A stretch of DNA of 64,000 nt from Lutjanus erythropterus (lineage: Eukaryota > Chordata > Actinopteri > Lutjaniformes > Lutjanidae): positions 12,572,472-12,636,471 of the forward strand of contig CM034601.1 of NCBI GenBank assembly GCA_020091685.1, given 5' to 3'. This document shows positions 59,058-64,000 of this stretch, piece by piece. Position 1 is the stretch's first letter. Every line of letters starts with the position of its first letter. The notes under the pieces were generated by a model. It did no database searches. It was not told where the DNA came from and saw only the letters and a list, made by a program, of their open reading frames with translations. The translations under genes and the position numbers were made by a program.

Positions 59058-59173
59058 ATCAGAAGGCGTAAGCCTAAAGCGTAAAGCGTAAGCCCCTTTA
59101 ATACAGCCTGTTCAAGGCAGGAATGTTATTCCGCCTGTCTGTTCTGTATAAAACAGGTAGTAACAGAACCAAA

Positions 59174-59368
59174 TCCTGGCGCACATTTGGTAGAGCGTGC
59201 TCCCCTTGTACTGAGGCCGAGTCCTCTGCAGCGGCCTGGGTTTTGATGTTAACCTGTGACCCATTGCTGTGTGTCTTCCCCTCTCTCTGCCCCCTTTCCT
59301 GTGTCCCTAAAGCTGCTGCTCTGTCCAATAGAGGCTTAAAAGCTCCTCCAAAAATCTGTCTGTGTAAA
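59174..59368 (+). mobile_element. tRNA-derived SINE
   Basis: A tRNA-like head (tggcgcacatttggtagagcgtgctcccc, then ttgtactgaggccgagtcctctgcagcggcc, degenerate B box gggttttgatgtt) is followed by acccattgctgtgtgtcttcccctctctctgccccctttcctgt and a tail ggcttaaaagctcctccaaaaatc. It shares its core with the SINE at 14330-14490, in the same orientation. Confidence 0.75.
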
Positions 59369-59529
59369 ATAGGGGAGGCGGCAGGACGGGACCCAGCACG
59401 TGTGTTACACATCACATAGAGCTGTGATGATTACCACAGTCATGTCTATCACCATCAGTGTCATGTTGAGGTCAGCACATTAATCTATACATGCATCTAA
59501 GGATCAGCACTGTCACACACAAGTTAGGA

Positions 59530-59975
59530 GCACAGCCTCTGATTGGTCAACAGACTCAACCCAAGGCATCTTGGGACTGTCAGTGGGTGGCTAACAACAT
59601 GCTAATAACAACAGCAACTGTTTTCAACATGGAAAAATAGATAAATAACCACAGAAGAAATAAGGCATTGGATTTATCGTTATTGATTTATTTTGCCACA
59701 CCTCCAAAAGATGCTGCAGTTCAAGACTGGATTACAAAGCTTTGTTGTAAAGGTACAATGCTTGTGCTAGCATTGGCTAAATGTTAACCTTTCCTGCTCT
59801 GCTTACTTTGGGGCTAAACACATTCTCTTTTCCAGCAGACTTTTCTTGGTCTTGAGCTGGTCTAGGAGCTGTGCTACTCTTATGAAAGTATGCTTTGATA
59901 AAGTAAAACAGTAAAACTTAATTAACTTAATTATCAAGGCAGTCGGAGTAAACCGCTGTGCAAAAATGTTGCTTT
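59530..59975 (+). repeat. Dispersed repeat family C, third copy
   Basis: Same word order as 19040-19650: cacagcctctgattgg, aaggcatcttgggactg, ggcattggatttatc, ttcaagactggattacaaagc, tgctagcattggctaaatgttaacc, cttttccagcag, aggagctg and the tail tatcaaggcagtcggagtaaac. More diverged than the 19-kb copy. Confidence 0.7.
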
Positions 59976-60140
59976 TTCACCATGGTAAGAGAAATTTTGT
60001 CAGCCTCTTTTGCTTTCAGAATGCCGACCTGCTGTCTAAAATCAGACACTGGGGTAGAATTATGCTGGTGGTGTTTGGTTCAGTGTAAAAATAAAACAAA
60101 GCCAGCATAATATTGGTTCTGCTTTATGGCAGTATTTCAG

Positions 60141-60243
60141 GACAGACAACCATTCACACCCACGTTCACACCTACTGCTCGGGCAATTTAGACTGGCCAA
60201 TTAACCTAACCTGCATGTCTTTGGACTGTGGGAGGAAACCGGA
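60141..60243. repeat. LINE 3'-tail-like repeat, right part
   Basis: gacagacaaccattcacaccc, caatttagactggccaattaacc and ctgcatgtctttggactgtgggaggaaaccggag continue the repeat begun at 58937. About 1.1 kb of other DNA separates the parts. Confidence 0.65.
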
Positions 60244-60322
60244 GGCAAGGCAAGGCAGCTTTATTTATAGAGCACATTTCATTACAGAGAAACTCAAAGT
60301 GCTTTACATTAAAAAAAAAAAA
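60244..60322. repeat. Second LINE-tail-like repeat with A-run
   Basis: ggcaaggcaaggcagctttatttatagagcacatttcattacag then aactcaaagtgctttacattaaaaaaaa. A very common fish retroposon tail that abuts the preceding repeat. Confidence 0.6.
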
Positions 60323-61860
60323 CCTAATAACAACTCAGTGACATAGCAAAAACCCAAGGAATCCCAAGCAAATTCTTTCTTTTCTTGTTTCCTAATTCCT
60401 CACCTGTGGAGTTAAAGGTCAGAGGCCTGCTGCTGTGTCAGGTGTACTGGGCTGATTCGGATTGGTAAATTTGGCCACTGACCTGCAGGGCCTGAAGGCA
60501 AGTTGTAAGCCAGGACAGGATATTGTCTCAGTAAGCTACTTGGGTAACTGTTGGTTACAGCTCCCTTGTCTCTGTTTGTGTAGCTTAGATATACTGCAGC
60601 CTTTTACAGTGCTGTTATATGAAGGTAGGTTATTAAACCTCCTCTTTGGGCCTGCAGTGGAAACAAACTTTGAGTGCCTATTGTTGACTGCTGGCGCTGG
60701 TCAACATCTGATTGTTTGAAATGTCACCTAATCGGACAGGCCTTTAAGCGAGTATCAGTTGGAAGCCTTAAGAAATCATAGAGTGAAAGTCAGTACATCT
60801 GTTTGGCATGAGACTTCGATGACTTCAACAGGGATCACGTTGAGGCCAACATGTTTACTTTGAAGGAAGAAGCTTCTTTCTTTTCAGGTAGCTTTGCTTG
60901 CCATGCTCATGATGTGTGCATGCAAACAAACACTCTGAGCCATTAAGCTGTCGAAGCTTGAGGTTTCAGCCATTACCCCTGGTCCTTGTGACATTGGTGT
61001 TAAATGAGAGAAAGGTTTTTTAGACTAATGAGCGGCCTGAGCTGTGCTGGCAAGCACATAACTCTGCTGCTCATACAGCCTCATTGTGCCCTTCTCACAC
61101 CCTTGACAGACGCTCTGAAACAGGAAGAAAGAGAGCTTGTGTGCATGTGTGTGTATGCGCACATACCCATGAGTGCATGAGCCCTAATTAGTCCCTGGCC
61201 TATGTCTTCTGCACATGTGTCTTAACAAAGGGAGAAGACAAAGCGGAGTCTATGTGGAAGTGTCATATTGTATTTAGCCTAGCTCATTGCATACAATAAA
61301 GGAGTCAGTTCAGTCTAATCCCCCAAGCAGAGCAAATACTGCCAGAACCCGTGCCCCTGTCTCTCCTGTTACACCCCAAGTGCACATATATATACACACA
61401 CGCACACCATTCAGCCAACACTGGGTAATAGGTTGTTTTTGACAGTTGGGGGTATTTAATGTCATAGCAAGTCTTTGAAACACTTTGACCAGGAAGAAAC
61501 ATAATCACAAGCATCAAAAGCTCAACCTGCTTCCCTTTCCTGCTCTCCTTTCTTCTCTTTTTACTTTGCCCAACCTCACTATTCACCTCCCCACTCTCCA
61601 TCATCTCCTTTCTTTCATCTGCCATTTTCCCTTTCCCTCCTTTGCTCGAGCTCTTCCTGTTGTCTCACGGATGTGATTCGAAGCACAAAAAATTAGGTGG
61701 GGAAAAAGAACAACCATTCCACCAGTGAGTGTAAAATGGACGTCGAAGTAATCTCAAACCTTTTAAAAACCTGAAAACTCATATAGCACCCATATAGCCT
61801 AATGCCCCTTCCCTTGTTACTTTCTCCACTCCTTCACCCTCCCGCAACTTCCATTTTTCA
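60323..61860. other. Intronic sequence
   Basis: Pyrimidine-rich patch at 61525-61660; otherwise unremarkable. Small ORFs are fortuitous. Confidence 0.4.
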
Positions 61861-61990
61861 TTAACAGGCAGGTGACATGGAAGATTAATGTCTGAATTAA
61901 TCACCCAGAGCATGCTGTATTTAATCATTCTTTACATCCCTACATGTCATCAGAATCTGATGAAGGTTGCCCTATCTGTCTTGTGGTGCT
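61861..61990. promoter_or_regulatory. Second candidate intronic regulatory stretch
   Basis: Unique sequence with clustered TAAT cores: cattaacagg, agattaatgtctgaattaatcaccc and atttaatcattc. It shares the 13-mer attaatcacccag (61896-61908) with the candidate element at 55236-55248. Confidence 0.3.
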
Positions 61991-62103
61991 TTAGATTAAA
62001 ACCAGTTTAGAGATGAGAGGCTGTTGCAGGCAGTCTGGTCCATTTTGTTATTTAAAAGGTTTGATTTTGGCTGGGGCACCGTTGTAGGTGTAGCCCTGGC
62101 TTA

Positions 62104-62345
62104 AAGGCAGAGTGAGTGGGATTTTCCAAAAAAAACAATGTATAGACTCATACAAAAATAATCCCTTTCATCATTTATGACCCACTAGTGTGTGTGGTGG
62201 TGTGTGTACTGCAGAGACCCTGCCCTATGCCTGTATCTATTTTGCTGTGTTCGGGATGTTTCTGAATGTCAGCCGTTGAGCAGTGGGTGTGTAGCCCCCA
62301 GCAAATAACAGCCCGCAGGGTGTGAGGGCGGGAACAGGGGTCGGT
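62104..62345. repeat. Probable dispersed aaaggcagagtgag repeat
   Basis: It opens aaaggcagagtgagtgggattttcc and runs into a GC-richer interior (agcagtgggtgtgtagcccccagcaa; gcagggtgtgagggcggg). The style matches an interspersed fish element; a loosely similar opening (aaaggcagaatcagtaggattt) is at 43869. Low certainty. Confidence 0.4.
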
Positions 62346-62905
62346 GCTAATATTTTTAAGCACTGACCGCACTGGCCACCAAGTCTCAAGTCTCCAAATT
62401 TGGCAGCCAAAGTACATTTCTGGTGGCTTAACTGCAAACTGATATAAAAAATATGCAGAAAGGTAAATTGAACACAACTTAACACAGCCTCCCTCAATGA
62501 TGACACTTCTGTTGTCCACTTGTTCCATGACATGTGATGTGTTGTTTCCTGAAGGCATCGTTTCCAGTAAAAAACAAGCCCGACCTCTCAGCTAGTTGAA
62601 GAATCTGGCAATGCACACTGCAGTACCTTACATCCTTAGATGTGTCATATCCCAGCCACTTAAACTCCTGCTTCCATTCACTCCTAAAGTTTTGTTGCAG
62701 TTTTGTTTTTCATTGTCTGCCTTCTGTGTTTCTGGTTCCACTGTAAAGATCACCTTAGTAGTTTGAGTATTCTTAGTAAACCCATATTTAAATAGCCCCT
62801 ATATATTATTATCTAGTTAGCTAGTAATAGTTTCTGTGAATGTTGAACTAAAAGGTGTGAATGAATGAGGATGTTTGTTGAACTGTACTGTTAAGTTTTC
62901 TGCAT

Positions 62906-63061
62906 ATTCTTAATTCAAATTTAAGTAGCTGAAATCAGAGAATGTTGACTTTTTTCCCCAAAAATATTATTCAAACCGATTAAATCGACTATCAAAAAAG
63001 TTGGTGATTGATTTAATGGTTGACAGCTACTGGATTAAACGATAAATTGTTGCAGTTCTAC
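62906..63061. mobile_element. hAT-like element, truncated second copy
   Basis: agctgaaatcagagaatgttgacttttttcccc, the accgattaaatcgactatcaaa-type stretch, agttggtgattgatttaatgg and attgttgcagttcta correspond to the right half of 16717-17060. Confidence 0.65.
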
Positions 63062-64000
63062 TTTGGATTGATCAGAATGTTTGACTGAAAAACAACAATA
63101 AATAAACTTACAGGCCATTTCTATTTAATCTAATAAGCACAATTCTGAGTTCCATGCCTCCTACAAAAATAACGCAGGATGATTCCATCATCTAAATTTG
63201 TTTGATGTGTGCACAGTGTCTGATCCACTGAGCACATGCTGTCTTTTGATGATTTCAAATTTGATGATGCAGTCACTACCACCGTAATCCTGGTACATGT
63301 CGATCAGTTCAGTACACATTTGTTGATTCAGGGTCAAACATTCAGAGATGGCGACAAGACTCGGTAGAGGCCATACAGCTTATTGCAAATCAATCCATCA
63401 TGCTGGCTTTTTTTTTTAGTGACAGTCATGCCTTTAGCTCCTTATAGCTTTAACCAGACTGCATCATGATTATTATATTGTGTATGTTTATCCAGGTACA
63501 GTGGGCTACATTTCACTGTTGCCTGCAAATAATAAAATATGTCATGCAGTGCTGTCTGTGTTTATACCTATGGCCTTGAGTTAGCGTGGGCAAGCTTTTA
63601 TAGGTACACATGATGTGTACTGCACTGTAAATTGTGTGTGTCTTGCTTACAGCTAATCTGTGTGTGTGTATCTCTGGATATGACAAGTGACCATGACTGT
63701 GTGTGTATCTGTGCACGCCCTGCAATCTGTCAGGGATGAGTACTTTGCTGGTCAGCTGGCCAGTTGTTGAGAGAGAAGGATGCATGAATCTGATGATTAA
63801 TCACTGACTGCACCTCTCCCAGCTAAATGCCTAGCAACCACACCGCGCCATCCATGTCCTCCTGTCCACTATACTGAGTCCATCTTAACCACGAAATGAA
63901 TTCCCATTCTCCTAAAATAATACAATCTTGCAATACTACAGCCAAAATGTAACTGTACCAAGGAGATGGTAAAATAAAGAATAATGACAAACAATGAAGG
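63062..64000. other. Intronic sequence to window end
   Basis: Includes a short gtgtgtgt patch near 63660. No cpeb4 exon and no other gene recognised. Confidence 0.5.

Larger units (their letters stand above)
54561..64000 (+). other. Intron 2 of cpeb4 (5' part, continues beyond window)
   Basis: No further CPEB4 exon is recognisable to the right edge. I looked for the next conserved segments of the family (after FPFQ, then the RRMs) and saw none. The intron carries dispersed repeats, a SINE, LINE tails and two candidate conserved non-coding stretches, listed separately. Confidence 0.75.

Noticed and set aside
61305..61625. 106-codon ORF on - strand in intron 2
   Set aside because: Lys/Glu-rich translation of a pyrimidine tract; no match to the next CPEB4 exon or any other family.

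Overview
The window is vertebrate nuclear DNA, almost certainly from a ray-finned fish and probably a percomorph-type teleost. It is intron- and intergenic-rich and full of CA/GT microsatellites. It carries dispersed repeats of kinds common in teleost genomes: foldback MITEs, hAT-like elements with 8-bp target duplications, TTAA-flanked palindromic elements, a tRNA-derived SINE and LINE 3' tails. There is no bacterial, phage or CRISPR content. Repeat names are from memory of sequence style, with no database search.

Only one protein-coding gene can be supported. It is the 5' end of cpeb4 (cytoplasmic polyadenylation element-binding protein 4), on the + strand. A GC-rich promoter with CCAAT, GC-box and ETS-like motifs lies at about 51070-51145. 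A predicted non-coding first exon ends at a splice donor at 51600/51601, and intron 1 is about 1.7 kb. The first coding exon (53323-54560, start codon 53370) encodes 397 residues of the disordered N-terminal regulatory region. It ends in phase 0 at a clear splice donor. The RNA-binding exons (two RRMs and the ZZ zinc-binding domain) are not in the window, so intron 2 runs from 54561 past the right edge.

The 51 kb upstream of cpeb4 shows no convincing coding exon. It is a mosaic of repeats. At 1.4-10 kb there are two copies of a repeat carrying palindromic estrogen-response-element-like motifs, and a large foldback MITE. At 10.6-11.8, 19-19.6, 31.9-32.8 and 59.5-60 kb lie members of two dispersed families. 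Internally tandem or nested DNA-transposon-like elements occur at 21-22.3, 35.5-36.1, 38.3-39.1 and 49.2-49.8 kb. Short hAT-like elements with recognisable target-site duplications sit at 27.4 and 34.0 kb, and a 787-bp TTAA-flanked near-palindrome at 45 kb.

Intron 2 (54.6-64 kb) holds two unique-looking, homeobox-motif-rich stretches sharing a 13-mer, a SINE, a LINE tail split by about 1.1 kb, and further repeat copies. I found no evidence of a new biological system. The most checkable observations are the repeat-borne ERE motifs, the nested insertions, the split 5' UTR of cpeb4 with a 5-codon upstream ORF, and the candidate intronic enhancers.
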